Of a DNA stretch of 64,000 nt, positions 48,708-57,900 are shown piece by piece (the stretch's first letter is position 1; each line of letters begins with the position of its first letter). A program made the position numbers and the translations under genes. The stretch covers positions 1-64,000 of the forward strand of contig QCKC01000006.1 in NCBI GenBank assembly GCA_003215635.1, read 5' to 3'. The notes under the pieces are model-generated. The model was not told the DNA's origin. It saw nothing but the letters and a program-made list of their open reading frames with translations, and did not search any database. The stretch is from Prochlorococcus sp. AG-409-J19 (GTDB taxonomy: Bacteria; Cyanobacteriota; Cyanobacteriia; PCC-6307; Cyanobiaceae).

Positions 48708-49018
48708 ATGGATCTAATTTTATATCATAAAACACCCAAAAATATCTTTTCCTACAATAAAATAAACTACGTTAAATCCATACAAGATAGGTGAATCTTC
48801 CTTATATTAAACCGGAAAGTTTTCAAAATATTTATTGCCCATAGAAGGATAACTGGAAGGCATTTAATATAATTGAATTAGACTAAATAAAGTTTCGTGT
48901 GTAATTAACAACGAAAAAGTTATTCGATTAATCTTATAATTTCAAAAAAAAGATCACCCTGACTCAATATCCTCCGAAATCCAAAGGGACACAAATCCAT
49001 ATACCTCTCGAGCCATAA
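48708..49018. other. Intergenic region after sbtB, no supported gene
   Basis: About 310 bases of very AT-rich DNA following sbtB. No clear terminator hairpin and no ORF of value were seen. The following stretch (49019-49284) is treated as a possible decayed gene. Confidence 0.5.
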
Positions 49019-49284
49019 AATCAGATTCAGAACAAACTGTTGAGCATTTTGCAATGCGAACTGGATGAGTTTCCCCCATTATCCAAAGAAGATACTTCAA
49101 GAAAAATCAAAAATTTCCACAGTTGCTTAATCTTTTGTATGACAGCCAAAGCGCATCTTCCTTAACTGACTACTTCTCTAAGACCCTTACCAGAACTGTA
49201 TTGTCATCTGCAAGTCAGGCATACAAAAGAGGAATATTTGATGAAATTCGATTGTCAGGAGATAGAACCATTAACAAAATATGA
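49019..49284 (+). pseudogene. Possible frameshifted gene remnant upstream of hemL
   Basis: One frame is open after a TAA at 49016 and reads NKLLSILQCELDEFPPLSKE then DTSRKIKN; the next frame continues FPQLLNLLYDSQSASSLTDY, FSKTLTRTVLSSASQAY and KRGIFDEIRLSGDR to a TGA at 49282. Shifting frame in the A-rich run near 49101-49113 would join them into one protein-like sequence of about 85 residues. The nearest in-frame starts are only TTG. It could be a decayed gene, a short TTG-started peptide (from 49123) or chance. Confidence 0.25.
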
Positions 49285-49350
49285 GACGTATCTGACCTTT
49301 TTGGGTCAAGATGGCTGATGGTCTATACAAGCCCATTGGCATAGGTCCCC

Positions 49351-50646
49351 GTGACAAACGCCTTTAAAACAAACCGATCGCAGGAAGTTTTCAGCGCTGC
49401 CCAGTCTCTAATGCCTGGCGGAGTTAGTTCTCCTGTTCGTGCCTTTCGCTCCGTAGGAGGACAACCGATTGTTTTCGATCGAGTCAAAGGTCCATATGCC
49501 TGGGATATTGATGGAAATCGATTCATCGATTATGTGGGCAGTTGGGGACCAGCGATATGCGGCCATGCACACCCGGAAGTGATAGCTGCGCTTCATGAAT
49601 GCCTAGAGAAAGGAACAAGTTTTGGCGCTCCTTGTGAGCTTGAGAATCAGCTCGCGGAAATGGTTATAGAAGCAGTACCTAGCGTTGAAATGGTTCGCTT
49701 TGTTAATAGCGGGACAGAAGCTTGCATGGCGGTACTTCGCCTAATGCGAGCTTTTACCGGCAGAGACAAAGTAATTAAGTTTGAAGGCTGCTATCACGGA
49801 CATGCAGACATGTTCCTTGTGAAAGCTGGATCTGGAGTAGCAACCCTAGGACTTCCAGATTCACCAGGAGTTCCTAGAAGCACAACGGCGAATACGCTTA
49901 CAGCCCCTTACAACGACTTAGAAGCGGTTAAAGACCTATTTGCTGAGAATCCAGATGCAATATCTGGAGTAATTCTTGAACCTGTCGTTGGCAATGCTGG
50001 ATTTATCACCCCTGAACCCGGATTCCTTGAAGGACTAAGAGAAGTAACGAAGGAAAATGGCTCCCTACTTGTATTCGACGAAGTGATGACAGGATTCAGA
50101 ATCAGCTATGGGGGAGCACAGGCTCGATTTGGCGTAACACCAGACCTCACAACCATGGGAAAAGTAATTGGAGGAGGACTTCCCGTTGGAGCCTACGGAG
50201 GGAAAGCCGAAATAATGGAAATGGTTGCCCCTTCTGGGCCTATGTATCAAGCAGGGACTTTAAGCGGAAATCCTCTAGCGATGACAGCAGGGATTAAAAC
50301 TTTGGAGTTGCTCAAACAAGAAGGGACCTATGAACGATTGGAATCAACAACCCAAAGACTTCTGAACGGAATAGTTGGAGCCGCAAAAGAAACAGGACAC
50401 GAAATCATTGGTAACAATATTGGCGCAATGTTTGGTTTCTATCTTTGTGAAGGACCAGTTAGGAATTTTGAAGAAGCAAAAGCTGCGGATACCGAAAAAT
50501 TTGGCAAGTTGCATCGAGAAATGCTTCAACGAGGTGTCTATCTTGCTCCTAGTGCATTCGAAGCTGGGTTTACATCACTAGCTCATTCAGAAGGAGATGT
50601 AGAGGCAACAATCAAGGCATTTAAGGAGAGCTTTTCTATATTGTAA
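49351..50646 (+). CDS. hemL: Glutamate-1-semialdehyde 2,1-aminomutase
   Basis: Moves the amino group to form 5-aminolevulinate, the committed precursor of heme and chlorophyll. 431 residues with a GTG start. Blocks: [51 protein letters not shown] and the PLP-binding lysine in [17 protein letters not shown], then [18 protein letters not shown] start upstream would run into the short non-coding area. It joins hemC and hemH of this window in tetrapyrrole supply. Confidence 0.97.
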   Translation: MTNAFKTNRSQEVFSAAQSLMPGGVSSPVRAFRSVGGQPIVFDRVKGPYAWDIDGNRFIDYVGSWGPAICGHAHPEVIAALHECLEKGTSFGAPCELENQLAEMVIEAVPSVEMVRFVNSGTEACMAVLRLMRAFTGRDKVIKFEGCYHGHADMFLVKAGSGVATLGLPDSPGVPRSTTANTLTAPYNDLEAVKDLFAENPDAISGVILEPVVGNAGFITPEPGFLEGLREVTKENGSLLVFDEVMTGFRISYGGAQARFGVTPDLTTMGKVIGGGLPVGAYGGKAEIMEMVAPSGPMYQAGTLSGNPLAMTAGIKTLELLKQEGTYERLESTTQRLLNGIVGAAKETGHEIIGNNIGAMFGFYLCEGPVRNFEEAKAADTEKFGKLHREMLQRGVYLAPSAFEAGFTSLAHSEGDVEATIKAFKESFSIL

Positions 50647-50755
50647 AAAAATTACTTAAATCCTTATACAATCCAATAGGAACTAATTTAATGCCTTCCA
50701 AGAAATATCTACTAATTAATGGTTTTACTGAGTAAAAAGAGCAATTTCAAAATAA

Positions 50756-51295
50756 ATGGGAAAATTATCTAGACTTTTAATAACTTTAAGGAACAAAGCC
50801 AGGCTAAATAAAAATGCCTATGATTACAAGCCAAGTTTCCCTATCATAAAAGCAGATAAATCCTCTCAATACTGGGATTTAGAAAGACTAAAAGCAGAGC
50901 GGGAAAAAGTTGACAAAGAAATATCAGAAACTCTAAATGGAATCCTCAATGCATTAAGAGTAAGAGCCAAAGTAGCTTCAAGCAAACCTATTGGGCCTAT
51001 AGGACGAGTGTTTAATCAAGGATATCTCAACAGAGCGACTGCATCGCTAAATTGGCACCTAGAACATTTTTTCAATCTAATAAAGAAAAGGATAGGATTA
51101 AGTTTGGGAATTGAAAGGCTTGAGTATACCTGGATAACTAGACTCAAGAGGAAAATATACCTAATAATGTCACTACTAATACTTGGATTAATGATTGTTG
51201 GTACATTTATATTGGCGGTGAGTCTGAGCTTATATGTTGTCCCATTCTTACTAATATTATTACTGGCAGGATCTAAGTTTAGGAAGGCAGAATAG
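50756..51295 (+). CDS. Hypothetical membrane protein
   Basis: 179 residues. The first 120 are basic and hydrophilic (LERLKAEREKVDKEISETLN is a short coiled coil; KPIGPIGRVFNQGYLNRATA follows), the last 50 contain two hydrophobic helices (YLIMSLLILGLMIVGTFILA and LSLYVVPFLLILLLAG). It resembles membrane-anchored proteins without a named domain. It is converging with the prohibitin gene and its stop lies in a weak inverted repeat (AATAGAGG at 51291 and CCTCTATT at 51345). Function unknown. Confidence 0.6.
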   Translation: MGKLSRLLITLRNKARLNKNAYDYKPSFPIIKADKSSQYWDLERLKAEREKVDKEISETLNGILNALRVRAKVASSKPIGPIGRVFNQGYLNRATASLNWHLEHFFNLIKKRIGLSLGIERLEYTWITRLKRKIYLIMSLLILGLMIVGTFILAVSLSLYVVPFLLILLLAGSKFRKAE

Positions 51296-51350
51296 AGGGG
51301 TTAAAGTATAGCAATTTTTTATATTTAGGAGATAAAAAGTTAATCCTCTA

Positions 51351-52154
51351 TTATTTACGACCTCCCACAATTATCGATGGCGAGGCTGAATTGCTTCCTG
51401 GCAATGAAGGTACTACTTGAGTCTTTCCATTCCATTTATCGAGAAATAGTTTAAATAAAACCTGATCATCTAAACTTTTATTTAGAGTCTCATAACGCAA
51501 AGCTTCCTGTTCAGCTATTTTGACTTCTGTTTGAGCTCTCAACAACTGTTGTTCGGCTATTTGCTTTTGTTCTATTGCTGCCCTATATTCTTCTGCTATT
51601 TCTAAACCTGTTAAATCTAATCCTCGAACATCTACATAATCAAATTTATCTAGCTCTTCTGCCACAGTTCTTTCTACAAGCTCGGAAATATCACTCCATT
51701 TGCTTGCTATTGTTACAAGTTCATATTGGGAAAAAACAGATTTTAGCGCCTTCAGAAGAGAAGGTTGAATTATTCTGGGATACACTTCTCTATCGTTATA
51801 TGCAATAGTGCTATATACGCGGCCTGCTTCACTAGGCCTAACCGCATATTTGATAGTTGCTGTGGCTTCGATAACCTGCAGATCCTTAGTTAAAGTTGCA
51901 AATTTTTCAGGCCTTACTTGAGTTCTTACATCAAAAGGAAAGACTGATTGAACAAATGGTATTTTCAAATTTAATCCTGGCCTGCGAGAGCCGCCACTAA
52001 CTTTGCCCAACGTAGTGACTACCGCGACTTGACCTGCTGGCACAATAAACAAAGACTGAGTGAGAAGAATTAGTCCGGTAAATGAAAGGACCAGAGCTAA
52101 AGATGCTGCTGCTCCAGAATTGTTTGGAGAAATGTTCCTCAAAGGTGAAGTCAT
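51351..52154 (-). CDS. Prohibitin/band 7 (SPFH) membrane protein
   Basis: 267 residues. N-terminal membrane anchor (ASLALVLSFTGLILLTQSLF), then a PHB domain beginning VPAGQVAVVTTLGKVSGGSR and PGLNLKIPFVQSVFPFDVRT, then a long helical coiled-coil (AIEQKQIAEQQLLRAQTEVK). Cyanobacterial prohibitins form membrane rings whose role is unclear; those of Synechocystis are non-essential. It ends in a Pro/Ser-rich tail. The start ATG at 52154 leaves a 15-residue polar lead. Confidence 0.9.
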   Translation of the reverse strand: MTSPLRNISPNNSGAAASLALVLSFTGLILLTQSLFIVPAGQVAVVTTLGKVSGGSRRPGLNLKIPFVQSVFPFDVRTQVRPEKFATLTKDLQVIEATATIKYAVRPSEAGRVYSTIAYNDREVYPRIIQPSLLKALKSVFSQYELVTIASKWSDISELVERTVAEELDKFDYVDVRGLDLTGLEIAEEYRAAIEQKQIAEQQLLRAQTEVKIAEQEALRYETLNKSLDDQVLFKLFLDKWNGKTQVVPSLPGSNSASPSIIVGGRK

Positions 52155-52344
52155 TAAACAATCTAAAATTATTTTAAATTATAGATTGGATACGAAATTA
52201 ACGCACACAGAATATAGCTGTATTAGCAATCCAAAACCTAGAGATTAAATAAATTTTTCGGGAAAGGATTTGGTTATTGTGGTCGAAGTTTCTTGAATTT
52301 ATATTATAGATAAATATTGACCATGCTTGAAAGAGGATTTCTGA

Positions 52345-52839
52345 TTACCTATAATTCTGATACTGCAGAGGAAGCTCAAAATTATCTTCCTCTGACTTTA
52401 ATAAAGCAATGGCATCTTGAAGATCATCTTTGCTCTTCCCAGAAACTCTAAGCGTATCTCCTTGAATTGAGGGACTTAGTCTTTTAAGATTATCTCTAAT
52501 TAATTTACTTAAGGATTTAGCAATCTCTTGACTTAACCCTTTTCTTAGCTGGACGGTTTGTTTAACTCTGTTTCCTGCAGAAGATTCTGGAGTCTGGAAA
52601 TCAAATATTTTGAGTGAGAGATTACGTTTAGTAGATTTCTGCCTGATTATATCTTGAACTGATTGCAAAGTTAATTCAGAGGCTGTTGTTATAGTTAGGA
52701 AGGTCTCATCTACATCGATAAGGGTGTTAGAATCTTTGAGGTCATACCTTTGCTTTAATTCCCTGCGAACCTGATCCAAAACATTAACAAGCTCTTGCCT
52801 ATCAAAATCGGAAACGACATCAAAAGAATAGCTTGGCAT
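52345..52839 (-). CDS. yajQ: YajQ family nucleotide-binding protein
   Basis: 164 residues from the Met at 52839 (MPSYSFDVVSDFDRQELVNV); the frame extends to 52881 with a hydrophobic lead (MCLFVLKLIKGLFI) that is not family-like. Blocks: YDLKDSNTLIDVDETFLTIT, QKSTKRNLSLKIFDFQTPES and RDNLKRLSPSIQGDTLRVSG with the end LPLQYQNYR. Proteins of this family bind nucleotides, including c-di-GMP in some pathogens; the cyanobacterial role is unknown. Divergent from the hypothetical gene at 53004. Confidence 0.93.
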   Translation of the reverse strand: MPSYSFDVVSDFDRQELVNVLDQVRRELKQRYDLKDSNTLIDVDETFLTITTASELTLQSVQDIIRQKSTKRNLSLKIFDFQTPESSAGNRVKQTVQLRKGLSQEIAKSLSKLIRDNLKRLSPSIQGDTLRVSGKSKDDLQDAIALLKSEEDNFELPLQYQNYR

Positions 52840-53003
52840 AATAAATAAGCCTTTAATTAATTTTAGCACAAATAGACACATTAAAGCAGTGGTAATGAGA
52901 AATCATTTCTTAAAAAATCAAACAATTAATATTTGGGAAGGTTTGGACAATATCGGTATCAAGAAGTATTATAAATAAGATTAAATCGATGGATTACTAA
53001 GAG

Positions 53004-53447
53004 ATGAAAGAAGCTAAGCCAATAGAGTTCAACGAATTCTATAGACAATTGAAGCTATTTAGGAAAAGCAGAATCAAGGAAGGCTCTGGATTCGATGATC
53101 TTTTGGTTAATTACAGAGAGGGAATCAATAGTCAAAGTGTTTTAGAAGATCTCGGGATGAGATATTGTGTATTCTCTATAGAAGTTACACGAAAGTATAC
53201 CGGGATAGAAGAATTAGATTACATACTAAAGCTAGACAAAGCCGTATGGGATTACCTGGAATATAAGATAAAAGAATCTATTAATGAATATGCAGTAAAG
53301 AAAATAATTGCCATCCATGAAAAGGAAGGATTAACGACCTTAATGATGGAGAAATGGAACTGCAAAGATGAGGAAATAACAGACAATCTAGAAGGGCTAG
53401 CCAGATATGTATTTGAAGGTGTAGACGAAATAATTGAAAATAATTAG
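53004..53447 (+). CDS. Hypothetical acidic protein
   Basis: 147 residues, predicted soluble and mostly helical. Short blocks: IEFNEFYRQLKLFRKSRIKE, VLEDLGMRYCVFSIEVTRKY and NLEGLARYVFEGVDEIIENN. No domain, signal peptide or membrane helix. It stands just left of the sugar island, in the opposite direction to it. Unknown function. Confidence 0.55.
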   Translation: MKEAKPIEFNEFYRQLKLFRKSRIKEGSGFDDLLVNYREGINSQSVLEDLGMRYCVFSIEVTRKYTGIEELDYILKLDKAVWDYLEYKIKESINEYAVKKIIAIHEKEGLTTLMMEKWNCKDEEITDNLEGLARYVFEGVDEIIENN

Positions 53448-53471
53448 AAATTTGATATAAAAAAAATAGCT

Positions 53472-54347
53472 CTAATGGGAATATTGATATATTTTAAACT
53501 CGCAATTAAATCTGCTGTTATAAAATTGATTAAAGGATTTCAAGTCAGTTACTTTTAGTGCTCTCTTTCCTTGGCTTACATTTTGCTTAGTCTTTATCAA
53601 ATCAGCGTAAAACTGTTCCGAGATTGTTGAAGAAAGATATTCTCGAGTAAGCGAAGAAATATTTTGTGAATCGTATATAAATGGCTTGGTAGATTCTATA
53701 AATTGGTCTATATCGACTGTAATAGGTTTGTTTATTCTTAACTCTTCTAGTATTTGGAATCTATAAGGATACAATAAAGATAAAGTGTGATTCCATGCTG
53801 GAACAAGATTCTCATCCTTTAGAATAAGAGAAAAAAAGCCAAATAGATTATCTTGTTCATATTTTACATCAAGAATAAAACCTTTTATTGGATCCTGATT
53901 AGGACAAAGCTGTGATATTATTGAATAGAATCTGCCCATTTTACTAGTTGGATTTAGAGTGTTGATTGCTTCGAGGTTTGAAGAAGTGCAATTATCAGAT
54001 ATAAAATTATTAACGCGTGTTTTGTAGTAATGCATCCAGGAACGTAACAAGTCAACTGGGTGTCTGGTTGGTAAAATTATTTGAGTATTAAAAAAAAGAA
54101 TTTCAAGAAGCTTTTTTTGCCTTTCCAGAGCACCTTTTGTTAGAGGTGTTATTAAATGAAAAGAATGACCAAAAACAATCCAATTCTTTGAAGTTGGATC
54201 TATAACAAGATTGTATGCTTCATTGTTAATGTCATTTATATTAATAGCGGAGGTAGGTATGAAATTTACCTTGCTTGATTGCAAGGCATTAGATACACTC
54301 GTACCCCCACATTTTGGAGTATGCACATAAAATATATTCTGTTTCAT
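53472..54347 (-). CDS. Sulfotransferase family protein
   Basis: 291 residues. The PAPS 5'-phosphate loop is FYVHTPKCGGTSVSNALQSS (PKCGGTS), and the 3'-phosphate motif is near IILPTRHPVDLLRSWMHYYK (RHPxDxxxS). Other blocks follow the usual sulfotransferase fold, including KYEQDNLFGFFSLIL. It would transfer sulfate from PAPS to a carbohydrate or protein acceptor. It is 8 nt after the TPR-glycosyltransferase gene, which suggests a surface glycan as the acceptor. Confidence 0.85.
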   Translation of the reverse strand: MKQNIFYVHTPKCGGTSVSNALQSSKVNFIPTSAININDINNEAYNLVIDPTSKNWIVFGHSFHLITPLTKGALERQKKLLEILFFNTQIILPTRHPVDLLRSWMHYYKTRVNNFISDNCTSSNLEAINTLNPTSKMGRFYSIISQLCPNQDPIKGFILDVKYEQDNLFGFFSLILKDENLVPAWNHTLSLLYPYRFQILEELRINKPITVDIDQFIESTKPFIYDSQNISSLTREYLSSTISEQFYADLIKTKQNVSQGKRALKVTDLKSFNQFYNSRFNCEFKIYQYSH

Positions 54348-54355
54348 TAGTCTAA

Positions 54356-56056
54356 TTAAAGGTTTCCTGTAAACTCATAATGGGAGACTTGCAGGGCTAA
54401 ATATTCAAAGAGGTCTGACCAAGACTCGTATTCGTTAAGGCGAAAAAGTCTAAAGCTAGGATACCAGAATGATCTATCCCCAACCCTACCCCAACGCCAA
54501 TCAGGTGATTTGTTTAAAAGAAGCCACGTAGGTTTGGCTAGGGCTCCTGCTATGTGTGCAACAACTGTATCCGAAGTTATAATCAAATCACAATGTTGAA
54601 TAATTACTGCTGTCTGTACAAAGTCAAATGTTTTGTTTATTTGTGACTGACAGCTAACAAATTTCGAGAGGAAGTCGCAGTTTTCTAATTGATCAATACC
54701 ATGCATTTTTTGTAATGATAAAAGCCTTATATCATTATTTCTTATTATATACTTAAATAGTGATAAAGGGAAAGACCTACAAGTATTTGTATTCTTTTCA
54801 AATCTAGGGTCACTTTGCCAATTAATACCAATGATTGGACGAGTTTCTTTAGAAAGTATGTTACTCCATTCAACACTGCTATAAGTTGGCTTAAAAGAGT
54901 AATTGGGTATTGCGTAGGGAGAAGCTTCGTTAATATTTAAATAATGAGATAAACTCATAAGAGATATCCATGGCAGCTGGTTGTATTGCCTTGTTGATTC
55001 GTTAGATATTGGTGCTTTGTCTATTTGAAGAGCTTCAATCAACCCTAGAAGTTTAGATTGTACTGAAAACAAAAAATTTAAATTCTGGGCACGTAGATAT
55101 GGAATATACCTCATGAACTGAATAGTATCACCTAGGCCTTGCTCACTTAAAATGAGAAATTTTTCTGATCTCGAGGCCTCTAATAACGTTGATTCTCTAG
55201 CTTTAGGAATAAAATGGGGGCGGACAGGATTCTTTTCTAAATAAAATCTATATTGATATCCCTTGAAGCCCTTTTTAAAATTTCCTTTTATAAGATTAGA
55301 AATTCCTTTATTATATAAAGCTTCTGGGGAGTCTGGCTTAAATTCTAAGTACTTATCATAATAGAATATTGATTCTTCTATTCTCCCTGTATTGCGAAGC
55401 ACATTTCCTAAATTAAAATAGGAATTAATGTGATTAGGAAAAAGCCTTATGGTTAGCTTCAAAAATTCTAATGACTTTTCATACCGTCCAATAGAGGAAA
55501 GAGCAATGGCGTAATTATTTAAAGCGTCAGGGAAATTTCTATTAAGCCTAAGAGTGGATTCGTAATAAATAATAGCTTTTTCGTAAAACTTAAGTTGAGA
55601 ATACAAATTAGCAAGATTATAGTGGTATAAATAATTTGTAGATTCAATGGCTATTGCTTGAATATAAAAGGTAATTGCTTTTTCTAATTGTCCAATATCT
55701 TTTAATGTATTGGCCAAATTAAAATAGGCTATATCGTACGATGGAAATTTAAGGATTGTTTTTTTAAACCAATTGAGAGCCTTGGAATGTTGGTCTAATT
55801 TACGGTAACAGATTCCAATATCATTATAGACCTTGGGATTATTTATACCAGTATCTATATACTGCTTAAGCACTAATAATGCATCATGATACCGTGAATT
55901 AGATAAGTATAAGCTCGCGAGTTCTAAAAGAATACTAGGATTTGAATCGCCTGATTTAGACTTTCGAATGAGATAGTCTCGAGTTTTTAAGTATTTCTCA
56001 TTTTTTTCTGCAAAGTTTTGAAAATACTCTTTATTCATAATGCAAGTTTTATACAA
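54356..56056 (-). CDS. TPR protein with C-terminal glycosyltransferase (GT41/GT9-like) domain
   Basis: 566 residues. The first 300 hold about seven TPR repeats, for example PKVYNDIGICYRKLDQHSKA, AYFNLANTLKDIGQLEKAI and YHYNLANLYSQLKFYEKAII. The C-terminal 270 residues form a GT-B-like domain: ILSEQGLGDTIQFMRYIPYL, PIIGINWQSDPRFEKNTNTC, DLIITSDTVVAHIAGALAKP and TWLLLNKSPDWRWG. This is the lay-out of bacterial O-linked or heptosyl-type transferases. It may attach the island's sugar to a protein or polysaccharide (inference). The gene for the sulfotransferase follows. Confidence 0.85.
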   Translation of the reverse strand: MYKTCIMNKEYFQNFAEKNEKYLKTRDYLIRKSKSGDSNPSILLELASLYLSNSRYHDALLVLKQYIDTGINNPKVYNDIGICYRKLDQHSKALNWFKKTILKFPSYDIAYFNLANTLKDIGQLEKAITFYIQAIAIESTNYLYHYNLANLYSQLKFYEKAIIYYESTLRLNRNFPDALNNYAIALSSIGRYEKSLEFLKLTIRLFPNHINSYFNLGNVLRNTGRIEESIFYYDKYLEFKPDSPEALYNKGISNLIKGNFKKGFKGYQYRFYLEKNPVRPHFIPKARESTLLEASRSEKFLILSEQGLGDTIQFMRYIPYLRAQNLNFLFSVQSKLLGLIEALQIDKAPISNESTRQYNQLPWISLMSLSHYLNINEASPYAIPNYSFKPTYSSVEWSNILSKETRPIIGINWQSDPRFEKNTNTCRSFPLSLFKYIIRNNDIRLLSLQKMHGIDQLENCDFLSKFVSCQSQINKTFDFVQTAVIIQHCDLIITSDTVVAHIAGALAKPTWLLLNKSPDWRWGRVGDRSFWYPSFRLFRLNEYESWSDLFEYLALQVSHYEFTGNL

Positions 56057-56165
56057 TGGGTTTACAAGAAAAGTAGTTTAATATCGAAAATAAATGATGT
56101 AAGTTCTATATTCATTAGAGAGTAGGGTGTATGATGTATCAATATATTCAATTAGAAAGTAATTC

Positions 56166-56765
56166 TTAATTCTGTTGAGCCATAGTTGATTCTACTATAT
56201 CACAGATAATATGTCCTAATAATATATGTATTTCTTGAATCCTTGCTGTATTTGAAGAAGGGACAACAAATTTATGCCTAACAAGATTTGAAGCTTCACC
56301 GCCTGATTTTCCTAAGAATCCTATTGTGAGCATTCCCATTGAATTAGCAACTTCAAGGGCTTTGAGAATATTTCTACTATTACCTGATGTTGTTATACAA
56401 ATTAAAACGTCCTTGGAAGTTGCCAAAGCTTGTAATTGGCGTGAAAAGATATTTTCAAAAGAGTAATCATTAGAAATGCTAGTCAATATTGAAGTGTCTG
56501 TTGTTAAAGCTATTGATTTAATAGGATTTCGCTCTCTCTCAAATTTACCTACCATCTCCGCTGCAAGGTGTTGAGAATCAGCCGCACTGCCTCCGTTACC
56601 GCACCAAAAGATAGTTCCTCCGTTTGACACCGCTTGTATCAATAATCTAGAGATGTTTTGGATAGGTAGTTCTTGACAATCGATTAATTCTTCAATTAAA
56701 TTGCGATGTTCAATTAAGTGAGATTTGATAATTGAGGAAAGATTAGTTGTTTGCTCGTTATCCAA
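56166..56765 (-). CDS. gmhA: Sedoheptulose-7-phosphate isomerase
   Basis: Converts sedoheptulose 7-phosphate to D-glycero-D-manno-heptose 7-phosphate, the entry step to activated heptoses. 199 residues of the SIS fold: FWCGNGGSAADSQHLAAEMV, the block ERERNPIKSIALTTDTSILT, and CITTSGNSRNILKALEVANS with RIQEIHILLGHIICDIVE at the end. The active-site SGNSxN, Asp and His are visible. It is separated from the epimerase gene by about 180 nt and so may start a separate transcript. Confidence 0.95.
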   Translation of the reverse strand: MDNEQTTNLSSIIKSHLIEHRNLIEELIDCQELPIQNISRLLIQAVSNGGTIFWCGNGGSAADSQHLAAEMVGKFERERNPIKSIALTTDTSILTSISNDYSFENIFSRQLQALATSKDVLICITTSGNSRNILKALEVANSMGMLTIGFLGKSGGEASNLVRHKFVVPSSNTARIQEIHILLGHIICDIVESTMAQQN

Positions 56766-56943
56766 AGTCCTGAGGGTAAAGAATCTAGGGAGGTTTTATG
56801 CTTTAAAAAAATAAAACGAAATAATTACGCTGCGATTTAAATATACACTTTTATGGAAATTCGTTCAATATTCAATTGACATGATTGAGAATTATTAATA
56901 TAAATTAAAGATTACAATTAAGTTAGCAAAAAAAAAAATTGAT

Positions 56944-57900
56944 TTAGTGTTGAAGAGTTTTTAAATTTTGATTTAGCCATTCAAAGGTTTTTTTCAATCC
57001 CACATCGAGATTAATTTCTGACTTCCAATTAATTTCTTTAAATGCTTTCTGACAATTCAATGATAAAGCCGTTGGGATATCTGGCTTAGTAAGATCATTA
57101 TGCAATGAAAGATCCTTACCACTAAGAGAAATTGCCTTCTCTACAAGTTGGTTAACTGACACTGAATGACCTGATCCGCAGTTGTATAGCGAGAAGATAC
57201 TATTTTGATTTAAAAAAACGAGCTCTATAAACCTAACCAGATCATCTACGTAAATAAAATCCCTTCTCGCTTTACCAGAACCCCACACATTGATCACACT
57301 GCCTGGTTCAGCATTTAAAACCTTCCTAACAGTGGCTCCTAAAACATGACTTTTAATCAAATCAAATTTATCATGAGGACCATAAACATTAGAATGCCTT
57401 ATTACAGTAGTTTTTAATCCATGATTGGAATAGAACCTACACATTTGTTCTATATATAACTTGGTATTTCCTACTCCAAAATAATTTGGATGAATAGGAT
57501 TCGATGGATCCCAATCTGACTCACTTTGATTTTCCTTTGATTGCAACATAACTGTACAACTTGGGAATACAAAATGTTTAACCTTTGCCTCAAAACATTC
57601 TCTTAAGAGATATGAATTTAAGACGGCATTATCTGTCACATGAATATACGGGGTTTTAACGATATCCATCGATCCTGAGGTTGTAGCTGCAAATTGAAGA
57701 AGAAGGTCGGTCTCCTTAAGATAATTAGATAAAGAGTGCGGTTTCCTTAAATCCGCTCTAATCCATTGAACATTACGAGAATTTATATTCATTGGTTCAG
57801 AATTAAAGTAAACTGCTATAACTTCATTGTTAAATTGACTAAAATAGTTTACAAGATTTTTACCAATAAAGCCTGTTGCTCCACATATAATTATTTTCAT
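56944..57900 (-). CDS. NAD-dependent epimerase/dehydratase family protein (GDP-sugar reductase or epimerase)
   Basis: 318 residues of the extended SDR fold. N-terminal KIIICGATGFIGKNLVNYFS (GxxGxxG), middle LLLQFAATTSGSMDIVKTPY and FVFPSCTVMLQSKENQ, then the region NYFGVGNTKLYIEQMCRFYS and VIRHSNVYGPHDKFDLIKSH. The usual YxxxK pair is not found; Tyr and Lys are seven residues apart (YFGVGNTK). C-terminal substrate block RRDFIYVDDLVRFIELV. Overlaps the next epimerase gene by 4 bp (ATGA). Probably acts on a GDP-linked sugar of this island; reaction not determined. Confidence 0.8.
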   Translation of the reverse strand: MKIIICGATGFIGKNLVNYFSQFNNEVIAVYFNSEPMNINSRNVQWIRADLRKPHSLSNYLKETDLLLQFAATTSGSMDIVKTPYIHVTDNAVLNSYLLRECFEAKVKHFVFPSCTVMLQSKENQSESDWDPSNPIHPNYFGVGNTKLYIEQMCRFYSNHGLKTTVIRHSNVYGPHDKFDLIKSHVLGATVRKVLNAEPGSVINVWGSGKARRDFIYVDDLVRFIELVFLNQNSIFSLYNCGSGHSVSVNQLVEKAISLSGKDLSLHNDLTKPDIPTALSLNCQKAFKEINWKSEINLDVGLKKTFEWLNQNLKTLQH

